A stretch of 64,000 nucleotides of DNA from Thermotogota bacterium (GTDB lineage: Bacteria > Thermotogota > Thermotogae > Thermotogales > DSM-5069), in contig JAKPGA010000005.1 of assembly GCA_029551145.1 (NCBI GenBank), positions 1-64,000 of the forward strand, in the 5' to 3' direction. Both the position numbers and the translations under genes were made by a program. Of the stretch, positions 44,220-54,240 are shown piece by piece. The notes under the pieces were generated by a model. It did not search any database. It was given only the letters and a program-made list of their open reading frames with translations, and had not been told where the DNA came from. Numbering within the stretch: position 1 is the first letter of the stretch; each line of letters begins with the position of its first letter.

Positions 44220-45458
44220 TCACTTTTTCATCAAAGGTGGATACCACTGAGATATGGCATCCTGTGCTTTCTTTGAAAGATCTTCTGGTGTGATTTTGCC
44301 CGCATACAGTTCTTGCATTCCTGGACTGAGAACATCGTCGTACAAAGAAGGTTTTTGAGTGACGAAAACCGAACCTACCCAGTAGACATAAGGTGAGGCA
44401 TGATTGACATAAACATCCATGATCTCTTCAAACAATGGATCTTTTGGTAGAGTCGCTCCAGAAACAGCAGGTATGTTGTAAGTTACATTCGCAAAGATAG
44501 TTCCAAACTTCGGTGTTGCGCAGAACTTAAGAACTTCGATGGAGTCTTTCCTGTTCTTGACATTTGAAGTGAGTGAGATGGCTCCATCCATGTAAACATA
44601 AGCATATGGTTCTTGATCTTTTGTAGCTGGCGGGACCATGAAGTATCCCACTTTGATATCGGGATTTAGATTCTTCCAGTTCTGATATCCCCATATACCG
44701 TAGAAAACCATCGCTGCTTGACCAAATGCAAAAGCTGCATCTTGATCTGTTGTGGAGTTGGCAAGAAAGCCATCTTGGTAATAAACCTTCAGATCGTTCA
44801 GTTTCTTGTTCAAGTCTGTGAACTTGGGATCAAGGAAGTTGGTTTCACCATCGGTAAGTTTCTTGATCCACTCCGGTCCAAGAATGCTCACTCCACACAT
44901 TGCATGCTGCATGGTCAAAGCCCACGCCTCTTTACCAGGTATGAAGAACGGAGTTATGCCGTTTTTCTTCAGGATTTTTGCATTCTCAACCAGTTCGTCC
45001 CATGTTTCAGGTTCTTTGAGTTTGAATTTGTCATAATACTCCTTGTTGTAGAAAATACCTACAACCTGAACTGCAAAAGGAACACCATAGACACTGCCAT
45101 TGTGCGTAACCGACTTCAGAATTGTAGACGAGAAGTTCGATAGATCGACATCTTTCTCAATCGGAAGATAAAGCCCATTTTCGATCATTACTTGAGTTCT
45201 TCCACCTGGCAGTCTGCGAGAATAAACAATATCAGGTCCTGTGCCACTTTGCAACGCCAAAGCGATCTTAGCATCGTACTCAGTTGGAGCAAAAGCCATA
45301 AAGTTGATTTTGATATCAAGCCCGCTTTTTCTCAGTTCCTGTTCCACCTGTTTCCACACATCTGCATCCTGACTTCGCCAGCTCCAAATGGTAACTTCTC
45401 CTGCGAAAACAACGAAAGCTAAGAGCACCAAGACTAATAAGAGAAACCTTGCTTTCAT
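44220..45458 (-). CDS. ABC importer substrate-binding protein (sugar type)
   Basis: The 412-residue extracytoplasmic protein has signal peptide MKARFLLLVLVLLAFVVFAG. The mature region is a family 1 binding protein: VTIWSWRSQDADVWKQVEQEL, GTGPDIVYSRR, YGVPFAVQVVGIFYNKEYYDKF and KEPETWDELVENAKIL. The ligand cannot be assigned directly. The operon partner namZ suggests a MurNAc-containing saccharide. A TATAAT promoter and palindromic sites lie upstream. Confidence 0.9.
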   Translation of the reverse strand: MKARFLLLVLVLLAFVVFAGEVTIWSWRSQDADVWKQVEQELRKSGLDIKINFMAFAPTEYDAKIALALQSGTGPDIVYSRRLPGGRTQVMIENGLYLPIEKDVDLSNFSSTILKSVTHNGSVYGVPFAVQVVGIFYNKEYYDKFKLKEPETWDELVENAKILKKNGITPFFIPGKEAWALTMQHAMCGVSILGPEWIKKLTDGETNFLDPKFTDLNKKLNDLKVYYQDGFLANSTTDQDAAFAFGQAAMVFYGIWGYQNWKNLNPDIKVGYFMVPPATKDQEPYAYVYMDGAISLTSNVKNRKDSIEVLKFCATPKFGTIFANVTYNIPAVSGATLPKDPLFEEIMDVYVNHASPYVYWVGSVFVTQKPSLYDDVLSPGMQELYAGKITPEDLSKKAQDAISQWYPPLMKK

Positions 45459-45494
45459 AGACCTTCCCTCCCTTTAATAAAAAGAATCTGATTG

Positions 45495-45524
45495 ATTATA
45501 CAATATAAACTGATTCAAAATCAA
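45495..45524 (-). promoter_or_regulatory. Promoter of the importer-namZ operon, with operator-like palindrome
   Basis: On the minus strand TTGATT (45519-45524) is 18 bases from a perfect TATAAT (45495-45500). The palindrome TGATT-CAA-AATCA (45511-45523) covers the -35 and spacer and could bind a repressor. Confidence 0.55.
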
Positions 45525-45542
45525 CTGTTCAGAAATACTCGA

Positions 45543-45583
45543 CTGATGAGCTTATCAGAATGATTGTACAAATGATCATTGTA
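45543..45583. promoter_or_regulatory. Two further palindromes in the divergent region
   Basis: CTGATGAGCTTATCAG (45543-45558) is a 16-base palindrome with one mismatched pair. TACAAATGATCATTGTA (45567-45583) has five-base arms TACAA/TTGTA and contains the perfect palindrome ATGATCAT. Both lie between the importer operon and the Mut7-C gene; which gene they control is unknown. TATAAT at 45630-45635 probably serves the Mut7-C gene. Confidence 0.4.
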
Positions 45584-45660
45584 TGTTCTAATGTGCCAAA
45601 GTGGCAGATTGTAACACAAAGATTTTGGGTATAATTATTTGAGAAACAGGAGATGAAAAG

Positions 45661-46113
45661 ATGTTTTTTGTAGACAGAATGCTCGGGAGGCTCGCAAGGA
45701 AATTGAGATTACTCGGCTTTGATACGTTGTATCTTGCACAAGCCAGCGAAGAGCAAATTCTGCAACTGTGTAAACAAAGCAATAGAACTCTCATAACGAG
45801 AGATAGAGCTTTGCACATGCGTGCTTTGAAGAATGGTTTGAGCAGTCATCTAATAAGATCCGATAATTGGAAAGAACAGCTCGTTGAGCTTTCATCGCGT
45901 TTTGACCTGAGCAACACCGAGAGACTGAAAAGATGCAGTCTGTGCAATGCCCAACTCATACCCATTTCAATCGATGAGATAAGACACAGAGTGCCACTGT
46001 ACGTTCAAAATACACAGTCTGAGTTTTTCGTTTGCCCTGTTTGTGACAGGATCTATTGGGCTGGCTCTCATGTCCAGCACGCCATAGAAGAATTCAGGAG
46101 GTTGGGAATTTGA
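45661..46113 (+). CDS. Mut7-C RNase-domain protein
   Basis: The 150-residue protein has the Mut7-C fold: N-terminal PIN-like part FFVDRMLGRLARKLRLLG with acidic residue Asp5 and LITRDRALHMRA, and a C-terminal zinc ribbon (CSLCNAQL, CPVCDRIYW). These proteins are predicted ribonucleases; targets are unknown. The ATG follows GGAGATGA and the stop overlaps the histidine kinase start (TTGA). It heads a six-gene run through prfA. Confidence 0.8.
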   Translation: MFFVDRMLGRLARKLRLLGFDTLYLAQASEEQILQLCKQSNRTLITRDRALHMRALKNGLSSHLIRSDNWKEQLVELSSRFDLSNTERLKRCSLCNAQLIPISIDEIRHRVPLYVQNTQSEFFVCPVCDRIYWAGSHVQHAIEEFRRLGI

Positions 46114-48752
46114 AAATCTTCGAAATGGTGACTGAATTCTTCACGAAGGGTTACAAATCAAATGCCATGAATGATATAGCGCAACTTGTCAGTTCTGCTG
46201 CAGGTGCGGAATATTGCGATGTTTTGCTCTATGAGAAGCACAAAGATCAGTTCAGGATTGTTGGAACAAGTGGTGACAAAGAGAAAATCGCCTCTGTAAA
46301 GATCGATGCGAAATCTCTTCACGATTATCCAAATGTTGTGAAACTGACTTACCAGGATCAACTTTTGGGCGCATTGATTCTAAAGAAACCGGTGAATATG
46401 GATTTACAGGGGATTCTCGATGAGCTGAGTCTGTCGTTGTTCTGGGCAAATAGGTTCATCGAACTGAAGAATATCGCGGAAAGGTACCACAGCATGAGCG
46501 AGTTGACAGATGTCTTCTACGATTCTGTCGACAAAGAACAGTTCAATGCCAAAATGGTCAAGGTAATCGCAAGAATTTTGAACGCCGATGCTGTGATCTT
46601 CTTTGAAAGGCAAGAGGAAGAATACGTTTTTTCTTCGGCATTTGGTATCACCAAAGATCAGTTGCTTTTCGAAAGAATCAAGCATACCCATCCTTTTTTC
46701 AGCAGGGTGGAAAAGTCTGAGAATGGGATACTGGATGTGAAGACTCAGATAGACTTTGTGGGTATTCCAACAAAGTCTTGCGTAGCAATGCCCTTAAAAT
46801 TGCAGGAACGCATAATTGGTGCCGTTATTGTTATAAACAAGATCTCGCCAGAAGGATATAGAACCCAGTACAGCTTTGACGAATTTAACTTAGCGATCTT
46901 GCACGAGATTTCAAGGAGAGTTTCACTTGGATACACCAGACTCGAATATCAGGAAGGATTGAAGAAGGAAGTAGAGAAGTTAAGAAACTACACCAAGAAC
47001 TACCAAGAACTCATTCAACAACAGCAGTTGTACCTGAAGAAGATGGATCTTGTTCACAACATAAGCAATGCAATGAGGGCAAGTTATGACCCGAACAACG
47101 TCTACAAGACTCTTTTACTTGGATTGACCTCGGGAAGAGGGCTTGGTTTCAACAGAGCTTTGTTGCTACTGAGAGATAAGAAAACAGAGTTGCTCATCGG
47201 GAGAATGTGGCTTGGCCCTGAGAGCAGCGACAATATAACCGAGATCTGGAAAGAAGCCGAAAGAAGAGCCATGAGCTACGGGGATTTCTCACAGTATCTG
47301 AGGGAAGAAGCCCTGATGCTTGATGTGAACAAAGGGTTGACAAGAAAAATCGAAGGCAGGACATTCACCTACAAGGATCATCCTGTATTTGAAAGAGTGG
47401 TCCTCAGAAGAAGGTTAATCCACATGACACCGGCTCTGGCAAAGAGCATGGAAGAATCAATAAGAGATCTCTTGAATCTGTTGGAAGTTGAGGAGTTCAT
47501 AGTGGTGCCACTCGTTGGAAGATGGGACACGATTGGCGTGCTCGTTTTGGATAACAGATTCACAAACACGCCAATTACAGAGGTGGATATAGAGGTTCTG
47601 AGAATCGTGGCAGATAGCGCTGGGCTCGCGATAGAAAATGCCATGAACTATGAAGAACTGAGAAGAAAAACCGAGAGCCTCGAGCAACAGAAAAATATGG
47701 TAGATTACCTTCGCAAGTTCAGTGACAGCATTCTGCAAAATCTAACCACAGCTGTCATTGTGATAGACAGATCAGGGAAAGTAATAGAGTGCAACAAAAG
47801 GGTTGAGCAATTACTGGGCCTTCCAAAGGAAAGAGTTCTTGGAAGTTCATACCTTGATTTTGGAGATGCGTTCGAGAACATCTTCGAAGTCGCAATGAAG
47901 GTGTTTGAAAAAGGTGAAACAATAACTCTTTCCAGATACAGAATTGAAACACCTCAAGGTGAGAGATATCTTGACACGAAGTACTCACCATTGTGGGATC
48001 TGACTGGTTCAACTATGAACGGGGTTATAGTAACACTTGAAGATGTGACTCAGCAGTATAGACTCGAGCAAGAAAGAAAAGACAAAGAGAAATTAGCAAT
48101 TCTCGGGGAGATGTCCGCACGAGTTGCTCATGAACTGCGTAATCCAATCACAGTCATAGGTGGTTTCCTGAACAGACTGAAGAAAAACATCTCAGACCAG
48201 GAAACAAGGGAAAAATATCTGACCATTCTCACTAACGAAGTTGAAAACCTGCAAAATATCGTCTCAGAGATTCTTGAATTCAGCAAGAACATCAGAAAAA
48301 TCGACCTGTCGAAATTCCAGTTGAATGATTTGGTGGAAGAAGTGGTTTTCCTGATGCAAGACAAGGCAAGCAAAATGGGCATCAAAATGGAAGTTCTTCT
48401 CTCGCCTCTTCCAGAAATCGAAGCAGACAGAAACAGAATAAAACGAGTTCTAATAAATCTTGTCCAAAATGCCATAGAAGCGACACCACAAAATGGTAAG
48501 ATTATTGTCAAGACGCAATATGATAACGACAGGGTGATCACATCGGTCTTTAACACCGGAGAACCCATAAGTGAAGATGTCATGAGAGGTATCTTCATTC
48601 CATTCTATACAACAAAGACATACGGTACAGGACTTGGTCTTCCAATATGTAAGAAAATAATAGAAGATGAGCATGGGGGAAGGATATGGGCTGAGCCAAG
48701 ATCAGATGGAACTCAGTTCAGTTTTGAATTACCTGTTAAAGGGAGGAATTGA
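46110..48752 (+). CDS. Soluble GAF/PAS sensor histidine kinase
   Basis: The 880-residue kinase has no membrane helices. GAF-like domains occupy about 15-120, 135-275 and 320-510, with a coiled coil near 278-312. A PAS domain covers 540-650, HisKA contains His674 in HELRNP, and the HATPase has Asn787 (N box) and GTGLGL at 839-844. Catalytic motifs are intact. It likely senses a cytoplasmic ligand or redox state. The TTG at 46110 is eight bases after AGGAGG. It is followed two bases downstream by a receiver gene. Confidence 0.88.
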   Translation: MKIFEMVTEFFTKGYKSNAMNDIAQLVSSAAGAEYCDVLLYEKHKDQFRIVGTSGDKEKIASVKIDAKSLHDYPNVVKLTYQDQLLGALILKKPVNMDLQGILDELSLSLFWANRFIELKNIAERYHSMSELTDVFYDSVDKEQFNAKMVKVIARILNADAVIFFERQEEEYVFSSAFGITKDQLLFERIKHTHPFFSRVEKSENGILDVKTQIDFVGIPTKSCVAMPLKLQERIIGAVIVINKISPEGYRTQYSFDEFNLAILHEISRRVSLGYTRLEYQEGLKKEVEKLRNYTKNYQELIQQQQLYLKKMDLVHNISNAMRASYDPNNVYKTLLLGLTSGRGLGFNRALLLLRDKKTELLIGRMWLGPESSDNITEIWKEAERRAMSYGDFSQYLREEALMLDVNKGLTRKIEGRTFTYKDHPVFERVVLRRRLIHMTPALAKSMEESIRDLLNLLEVEEFIVVPLVGRWDTIGVLVLDNRFTNTPITEVDIEVLRIVADSAGLAIENAMNYEELRRKTESLEQQKNMVDYLRKFSDSILQNLTTAVIVIDRSGKVIECNKRVEQLLGLPKERVLGSSYLDFGDAFENIFEVAMKVFEKGETITLSRYRIETPQGERYLDTKYSPLWDLTGSTMNGVIVTLEDVTQQYRLEQERKDKEKLAILGEMSARVAHELRNPITVIGGFLNRLKKNISDQETREKYLTILTNEVENLQNIVSEILEFSKNIRKIDLSKFQLNDLVEEVVFLMQDKASKMGIKMEVLLSPLPEIEADRNRIKRVLINLVQNAIEATPQNGKIIVKTQYDNDRVITSVFNTGEPISEDVMRGIFIPFYTTKTYGTGLGLPICKKIIEDEHGGRIWAEPRSDGTQFSFELPVKGRN

Positions 48753-48754
48753 GG

Positions 48755-49114
48755 ATGAAGAAGGTCAAGATACTGGTTATAGACGATGAACAAAACATCA
48801 GACTACTCATAAGTGAGGAACTCAAGGATATGGGATATGAAGTTGAAACTGCATCGAATGCCGATGAAGCTCTCAAAGAGTTCGAAAAGACAACCTTCGA
48901 TCTTGTGACTATCGATGTTGAAATGCCAGGAAAGAACGGGATTGAACTTGCGGGTATTTTGAGGCAGAAATACCCTGGTCTGAGAATAGTCCTTCTGACT
49001 GCGTATTCCCATTATAAGTATGACCTCGCTTCCTGGGCTGCCGATGCTTACGTTGTCAAGTCGGCAGATTTGACAGAGTTGAAAGATACAATAAGAAAAC
49101 TGCTGCAACTGTGA
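48755..49114 (+). CDS. Stand-alone receiver-domain response regulator
   Basis: This CheY-like protein of 119 residues has Asp10 and Asp11 (acidic pocket), phosphoacceptor Asp54 in TIDVEMPG, Thr82 and Lys102. There is no output domain, so it must act by binding another protein or pass phosphate on, as in a phosphorelay such as Spo0F. The ATG at 48755 is eight bases after GGAGG; an upstream TTG at 48749 is too close. The adjacent histidine kinase is its obvious partner. Confidence 0.9.
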   Translation: MKKVKILVIDDEQNIRLLISEELKDMGYEVETASNADEALKEFEKTTFDLVTIDVEMPGKNGIELAGILRQKYPGLRIVLLTAYSHYKYDLASWAADAYVVKSADLTELKDTIRKLLQL

Positions 49115-49126
49115 GGAGGTGCCATT

Positions 49127-51862
49127 TTGGAATACAGAGATACCCTGAATCTTCCAAACACTGATTTCGCGATGCGTGCAAATCTTGTCGAGAAAGAACC
49201 ACGTATCATTGAAAAATGGAAAGATATCGATATCTACAACTACGTGCAGAATCAAAGAGCTGGTTGTCCAACCTTTGTTCTTCACGATGGACCACCTTAT
49301 GCCAATGGTGATATACACATAGGTACCGCCATGAACAAGATTCTCAAGGACATCGTTGTGAGGTACAAAGTTCTGCAAGGATACAGATCCCCATACGTCC
49401 CTGGTTGGGACACACATGGTTTGCCCATAGAACATAAGGTCACCACGATGCTCGGTGCAAAGGCAAAGACAATGAGCCAGATGGAAATAAGAAAAGCCTG
49501 TGAAGAGTTTGCAAGACAACAGATAGAAGTGCAGAAGAAACAGTTTCAGAGACTTGGAGTGATTGGAGATTGGGACAACTATTATGCAACCCTCAAACCG
49601 GAGTACGAATACAAGATTTACGAGGTTTTCGCAAAATTGGTGGAAGGCGGCTATGTTTACAGAGCGAAAAAACCGGTGCTTTGGTGCCACAACTGTCGTA
49701 CCGCACTTGCACAAGCAGAAATTGAGTACCACGATCATGTGTCTCCTTCCATATACGTCAAGTTCAAGATGAGAGACTGTGATGAATTCATAGTCATATG
49801 GACAACAACACCATGGACTCTACCCGGTAACACCGGAATAGCCGTTCACCCAGATCATCAGTACGTCAAAGTCCTTGTGAATGGCGAGATCTGGATTCTG
49901 GCTGAGAAACTGCTTGAAAGTGTTATGAACGAACTCAAGGTCGACCAGTACAGGATTTTGGAGACCTTCAACGGGAAACTCTTAGATGGTAAAGTAGCAC
50001 TTCATCCACTTTTTGAAAGAGAATCTCGTATCATCGCCGCTGACTTTGTCGATATGGAAACAGGTACGGGGTGTGTTCACATTGCACCGGGACACGGTGA
50101 GGAAGACTATGAATATGGCCATCTTGTACACCGTCTTGACGTGTTATCTCCCGTCAACGAAGAGGGAGTTTTCACCGATGAAGCTGGCAAATATGCAGGA
50201 ATACATATAGACAAAGCCAACAGGTTGATCATCGACGACCTTCAGGCAGTAGGTGCTCTTGTCAAAGAAGCAAAGATATCGCACTCGTATCCACACTGCT
50301 GGAGATGCAAAAAGCCTGTCATTTTCAGGGCAACAGAACAGTGGTTTGTTTCGGTTGAGAAAAACAATCTGAGAAAGACGGTGCTCGAACACATAGATGA
50401 TGTAATGTGGATTCCTTCCTGGGGAAAGAACAGAATAAGCGCCATGATTCAGGAAAGACCAGACTGGTGCATTTCAAGACAACGTGTGTGGGGAACTCCC
50501 ATACCTGCCTTCAAATGCAACGATTGTCAAGAGGTGATTCTCGATCCCGTGATCATCCATCATTTTGCCAACATAGTAAGAGAAAAGGGTACAAATGCGT
50601 GGTTTGAATTGTCTGCTCAGGAGCTTCTACCACAGGGATATACCTGCAGAAAATGCGGCTCGGAAAACTTCAGCAAGATGTACGATACGCTCGACGTGTG
50701 GATTGATTCGGGTTGTTCTTTTGAGGCAGTCTTGACAACCAGACCTGAGCTGACCTTTCCAGCAGACATGTATCTTGAAGGCAGTGATCAGCACAGGGGA
50801 TGGTTCAATTCATCTATAATGCTGTCTGTTGTGAAACACAACACAGCTCCCTACAGAATAGTCTTGACCCACGGATTCATAAAAGATGAAGAAGGAAAGA
50901 AGATGAGCAAGTCCCTTGGAAATGTCGTGGATCCACTTGAAGTCTGTTCGAAATATGGTGCAGATGTGTTGAGACTGTGGCTCGCGAGCAGCGATTACTT
51001 CAACGATATAAGAATCTCACAGAACATAATACTGCAACAGGTTGAAGTGTACAAGAAGATAAGGAACACATTCAGATACCTTTTGGGAAATCTCAACGAT
51101 TTTTCAGAATCCGATGCAGTCAGATTCGAGAAAATGCTTCCTGTTGACAAATGGGCCTTAGGAAGACTGCAGCAGATTATCAAGTCAGTCACAGAGGCTT
51201 ATGAGAGTTACGAATTCTCAAGAGTGTACAACATCCTTGTGAGATATTGCTCCGTTGAATTGAGTGCAGTTTACCTTGATATTGTGAAAGACAGACTCTA
51301 CGTTGAAGCAAAGAATTCCCTGCAGCGCAGGTCGGCACAGACTGTATTGTATCACATACTCAGATCTTTGCTGGTTATGTTGTCTCCAATACTTGCCTTT
51401 ACCTGCGAGGAAGGTTACGAACACTTCAAGTCACAGAAAATGAAATACGACTCTGTCCAAGTTGAACGCTGGCCAGAGTATCACGAAGAATGGATAGACA
51501 AGCAAATAATGACAGACTTTGATGAACTCATGAAGGTCCGTGACCAGGCACTCAAATCCCTTGAAGAAGTCAGGCAGGCTGGCTTGATTGGTCACTCTCT
51601 TGATGCAAAACTTTTGATAAAATCAAATTCCCAGCAAACACTGGATCTACTGAGAAGGTACTCAGAGTATCTTGAGGAATTTTTCATTGTCTCACTGGTA
51701 GAGGTTGGTAATTCTGATTCTGAACTTGAGATCGAGGTTCAAAAGGCTGTAGGTGAAAAATGTGATAGGTGCTGGAAGTATCACCCCCTCACAGGAACCG
51801 ATCAACAATTTCCCAACACTTGCCCAAGGTGCGCAAGAGTTTTGAGGGCACAGAAAGGTTGA
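49127..51862 (+). CDS. ileS: Isoleucyl-tRNA synthetase
   Basis: This 911-residue class I synthetase has [12 protein letters not shown] (HIGH-type) near the N-terminus, [10 protein letters not shown], and a C-terminal zinc site CDRCWKYH with CPRCARVL. The editing (CP1) domain is present, with [10 protein letters not shown]. The TTG start at 49127 follows GGAGGT by six bases. No T-box leader is present upstream; it is read through from the kinase/receiver genes. Confidence 0.98.
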   Translation: MEYRDTLNLPNTDFAMRANLVEKEPRIIEKWKDIDIYNYVQNQRAGCPTFVLHDGPPYANGDIHIGTAMNKILKDIVVRYKVLQGYRSPYVPGWDTHGLPIEHKVTTMLGAKAKTMSQMEIRKACEEFARQQIEVQKKQFQRLGVIGDWDNYYATLKPEYEYKIYEVFAKLVEGGYVYRAKKPVLWCHNCRTALAQAEIEYHDHVSPSIYVKFKMRDCDEFIVIWTTTPWTLPGNTGIAVHPDHQYVKVLVNGEIWILAEKLLESVMNELKVDQYRILETFNGKLLDGKVALHPLFERESRIIAADFVDMETGTGCVHIAPGHGEEDYEYGHLVHRLDVLSPVNEEGVFTDEAGKYAGIHIDKANRLIIDDLQAVGALVKEAKISHSYPHCWRCKKPVIFRATEQWFVSVEKNNLRKTVLEHIDDVMWIPSWGKNRISAMIQERPDWCISRQRVWGTPIPAFKCNDCQEVILDPVIIHHFANIVREKGTNAWFELSAQELLPQGYTCRKCGSENFSKMYDTLDVWIDSGCSFEAVLTTRPELTFPADMYLEGSDQHRGWFNSSIMLSVVKHNTAPYRIVLTHGFIKDEEGKKMSKSLGNVVDPLEVCSKYGADVLRLWLASSDYFNDIRISQNIILQQVEVYKKIRNTFRYLLGNLNDFSESDAVRFEKMLPVDKWALGRLQQIIKSVTEAYESYEFSRVYNILVRYCSVELSAVYLDIVKDRLYVEAKNSLQRRSAQTVLYHILRSLLVMLSPILAFTCEEGYEHFKSQKMKYDSVQVERWPEYHEEWIDKQIMTDFDELMKVRDQALKSLEEVRQAGLIGHSLDAKLLIKSNSQQTLDLLRRYSEYLEEFFIVSLVEVGNSDSELEIEVQKAVGEKCDRCWKYHPLTGTDQQFPNTCPRCARVLRAQKG

Positions 51863-51866
51863 TAAA

Positions 51867-52925
51867 ATGATAGAGCTATCTGGGCTTGTCTTGGATGCCT
51901 TCAATCAGAAGGCGTCTGATATTCACCTGTGTGTGGATTCGCCACCAATATACAGAATAAATGGATTGTTGGTTGTGCAGAAAGATCTTGGTATTGTAAG
52001 TGAGAACGATCTTATGGGTGCCATAGAAATCTTGTTCAACCACATAGGCATTATGATGGATTCGAGCAAGAAGGAAATCGATTTCGCCTTTAGTGTCTCA
52101 GATCAGGTAAGGGTACGTGGAAATCTCTACTACGAAAGAAGAAAGCCAGCCCTTGCGTTGAGGCTCATCACGCGAAAGATCAGAACCTTTGACGAACTTG
52201 GCCTTCCACAGATATTAAAGGAATTCACCGAGAAGGACTCCGGGCTCATATTGGTTGCAGGACCCACCGGAAGCGGAAAATCAACAACACTTGCCGCGAT
52301 GATAGATTATATAAACGAAAACCATCCCTATCACATCATCACAATTGAAGATCCCATAGAGTACATCTTCACGAACAAAAAATCTGTCATACATCAAAGA
52401 GAACTTGGACAGGATACCAAGAGCTTTTACGATGGTCTCAAGTACGCCTTGAGGCAGGACCCAGATGTGATACTGGTGGGTGAAATGAGAGACCTCGAGA
52501 CAATGGCGCTGGCACTCACTTCTGCTGAGACCGGGCACTTAGTTTTCAGTACCATTCACACCAACAGTGCCGCGAGTGCACCAGAAAGAGTGATAGATGT
52601 TTTTCCCGCTCATCAGCAGAAGCAGATAGCACTGCAACTCGCCAACACACTCGTGGCGATAATCTACCAGAGATTGTTGCCACGTTCGGACCAGAAAGGC
52701 ATGGTACCAATACTTGAAATACTCATAGGTACTCCTGCTATCAAGAACTTGATCAGAGAGAACAAACTTCATCAGATCGAATCCATCATGCAGACAAGCG
52801 CAAAGCAAGGCATGGTTCTGTTCGATGACGCTCTGTTCAGAGCCTATGCGAGTGGATATATTGACAAAGGACAGATCTATGAATACTGCAGAAACCCCGA
52901 AGAAATGAGGCGAAGAATAGGATGA
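51867..52925 (+). CDS. pilT: PilT-type twitching motility ATPase
   Basis: The 352-residue secretion ATPase has Walker A GPTGSGKST, the Asp box (ITIEDPIEYIF), Walker B DPDVILVGEMRD and the His box (TGHLVFSTIHTN). The N-terminus ASDIHLCVDSPPIYRINGLL is the PilT N-domain. It drives pilus retraction and DNA uptake. The Pro-Ala-rich AIRNLIRE-like region (TPAIKNLIREN) supports PilT over PilB. No other pilus assembly genes adjoin. The stop overlaps the prfA start by four bases. Confidence 0.92.
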   Translation: MIELSGLVLDAFNQKASDIHLCVDSPPIYRINGLLVVQKDLGIVSENDLMGAIEILFNHIGIMMDSSKKEIDFAFSVSDQVRVRGNLYYERRKPALALRLITRKIRTFDELGLPQILKEFTEKDSGLILVAGPTGSGKSTTLAAMIDYINENHPYHIITIEDPIEYIFTNKKSVIHQRELGQDTKSFYDGLKYALRQDPDVILVGEMRDLETMALALTSAETGHLVFSTIHTNSAASAPERVIDVFPAHQQKQIALQLANTLVAIIYQRLLPRSDQKGMVPILEILIGTPAIKNLIRENKLHQIESIMQTSAKQGMVLFDDALFRAYASGYIDKGQIYEYCRNPEEMRRRIG

Positions 52926-53986
52926 TGGACATTGTTGAATCTGTGATCCAAAAGATCAACGACAGGGTTGCTGAGCTGGAAATAAAATTGACAGATTCGA
53001 ACCTTGATCCCGAGCAGATCAAGTCGCTTTCAGTCGAATACTCTAACTTGAAAGAGATTCTTGAAACATATGAGCAAGTTAAATCTGCCGAAGAAGAGAT
53101 CGACTTCTGGCAGCAAGCATTGCAGGAAGATCCTTCTGTCGAAGCCGAACTCGAGAAAGCGAAAAAGGAACACGAAAAAAGGATGACACAGTTGATTTCG
53201 CAACTTCTTCCAATCAGAGAACACAACAATGTAATCATTGAAATCAGAGCTGGTACCGGTGGTGAAGAGGCAGCCTTGTTTGCATCTGATCTTTATCGTA
53301 TGTACACAAGATATGCGGAACGAAAAGGCTGGCAAGTAGAGCTCTATGACTTTCACGACACAGGCCTCGGTGGTTTCAAAGAAATCGTTTTTCTGATCAA
53401 AGGTAAGTCAGCCTATAAGTTCTTGAGACTGGAAAGCGGTGTGCACAGAGTCCAGAGAATTCCAGTGACAGAATCTTCTGGTCGAATACACACCTCTACC
53501 GCGACCGTTGCAGTATTGCCGGAAGTGTCTGATGTCGAGATACACATCGACCCGAAGGACATAAAGGTTGATACCTTCAAGGCATCTGGACACGGTGGGC
53601 AGTACGTGAATAAAACCGAATCTGCCGTTAGAATTACACATTTGCCAACCGGAATGATTGTTTCCTGTCAAAGTGAGAGATCGCAACATCAAAACCGCGA
53701 GAGGGCTCTGTCGATTTTGCGCGCCAAACTTTACGAAATCGAGCAAGAAAGGATCTCTGCTGAACTCTCTCAACAAAGAAAAAACCAGATAGGAACCGCT
53801 GAAAGAAGTGAGAAGATCAGAACTTACAATTTCCCGCAAAACCGCGTGACAGACCATCGAATCAACTACACAACTTACAGACTCAAAGACGTCTTAGATG
53901 GTGATCTGGATGAGTTGGTAACCAAATTGCTCGAAGATGAACTCGTGAAGATGCTCAAAGAGAAAACAACTATTTCCACTCACTGA
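52922..53986 (+). CDS. prfA: Peptide chain release factor 1
   Basis: The 354-residue protein has the GGQ motif in SGHGGQYVNKTES and the PVT tripeptide (RIPVTESSGR), which marks RF1 (UAA/UAG recognition) rather than RF2. Domain 1 is a coiled coil (about 1-100). The start is one of two consecutive ATG codons overlapping the pilT stop. The usual partner prmC is not adjacent. The 3' end overlaps the convergent flagellar gene by seven bases. Confidence 0.97.
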   Translation: MMDIVESVIQKINDRVAELEIKLTDSNLDPEQIKSLSVEYSNLKEILETYEQVKSAEEEIDFWQQALQEDPSVEAELEKAKKEHEKRMTQLISQLLPIREHNNVIIEIRAGTGGEEAALFASDLYRMYTRYAERKGWQVELYDFHDTGLGGFKEIVFLIKGKSAYKFLRLESGVHRVQRIPVTESSGRIHTSTATVAVLPEVSDVEIHIDPKDIKVDTFKASGHGGQYVNKTESAVRITHLPTGMIVSCQSERSQHQNRERALSILRAKLYEIEQERISAELSQQRKNQIGTAERSEKIRTYNFPQNRVTDHRINYTTYRLKDVLDGDLDELVTKLLEDELVKMLKEKTTISTH

Positions 53987-54240
53987 TAAGTCTTTGTTGC
54001 GAGCTTTTTGTAAATCATATCAACAAGCGGTTTGAGATCGTCTTTCGCTGCCTGTCTTGAGTATTCATATAAGAGCATGTTCGTATACCATTTTTCAGCA
54101 GAGCTCTTTGGTATTAGATCAGATTGAGGAATGGATTCGTACATCTTTTTGAAAATATCATAAAACAACGAACCCACAAATTCAGAGCATGCGTTCCATA
54201 ACTGATCTTTTTGTACGGTATTTGAAATCGAGGAGATCAT
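53980..54240 (-). CDS. flgJ: FlgJ-like rod-binding protein (short)
   Basis: The 86-residue protein matches the N-terminal rod-binding domain of FlgJ (ACSEFVGSLFYDIFKKMYESIP). The muramidase domain of enterobacterial FlgJ is absent, as in many phyla; another hydrolase must open the wall. The start overlaps the flgI stop (ATGTGATG). It is the last gene of the flagellar run. Confidence 0.78.
   Translation of the reverse strand: MISSISNTVQKDQLWNACSEFVGSLFYDIFKKMYESIPQSDLIPKSSAEKWYTNMLLYEYSRQAAKDDLKPLVDMIYKKLATKTYQ

Noticed and set aside
49054-49126. T-box riboswitch before ileS
   Set aside because: Only 12 bases separate the receiver stop from the ileS start; there is no leader, specifier loop or terminator.
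48803-49738. 311-codon open frame antisense to the receiver gene and ileS
   Set aside because: It lies opposite two well-supported genes, has no start site signal and looks like a mirror of their codon bias.
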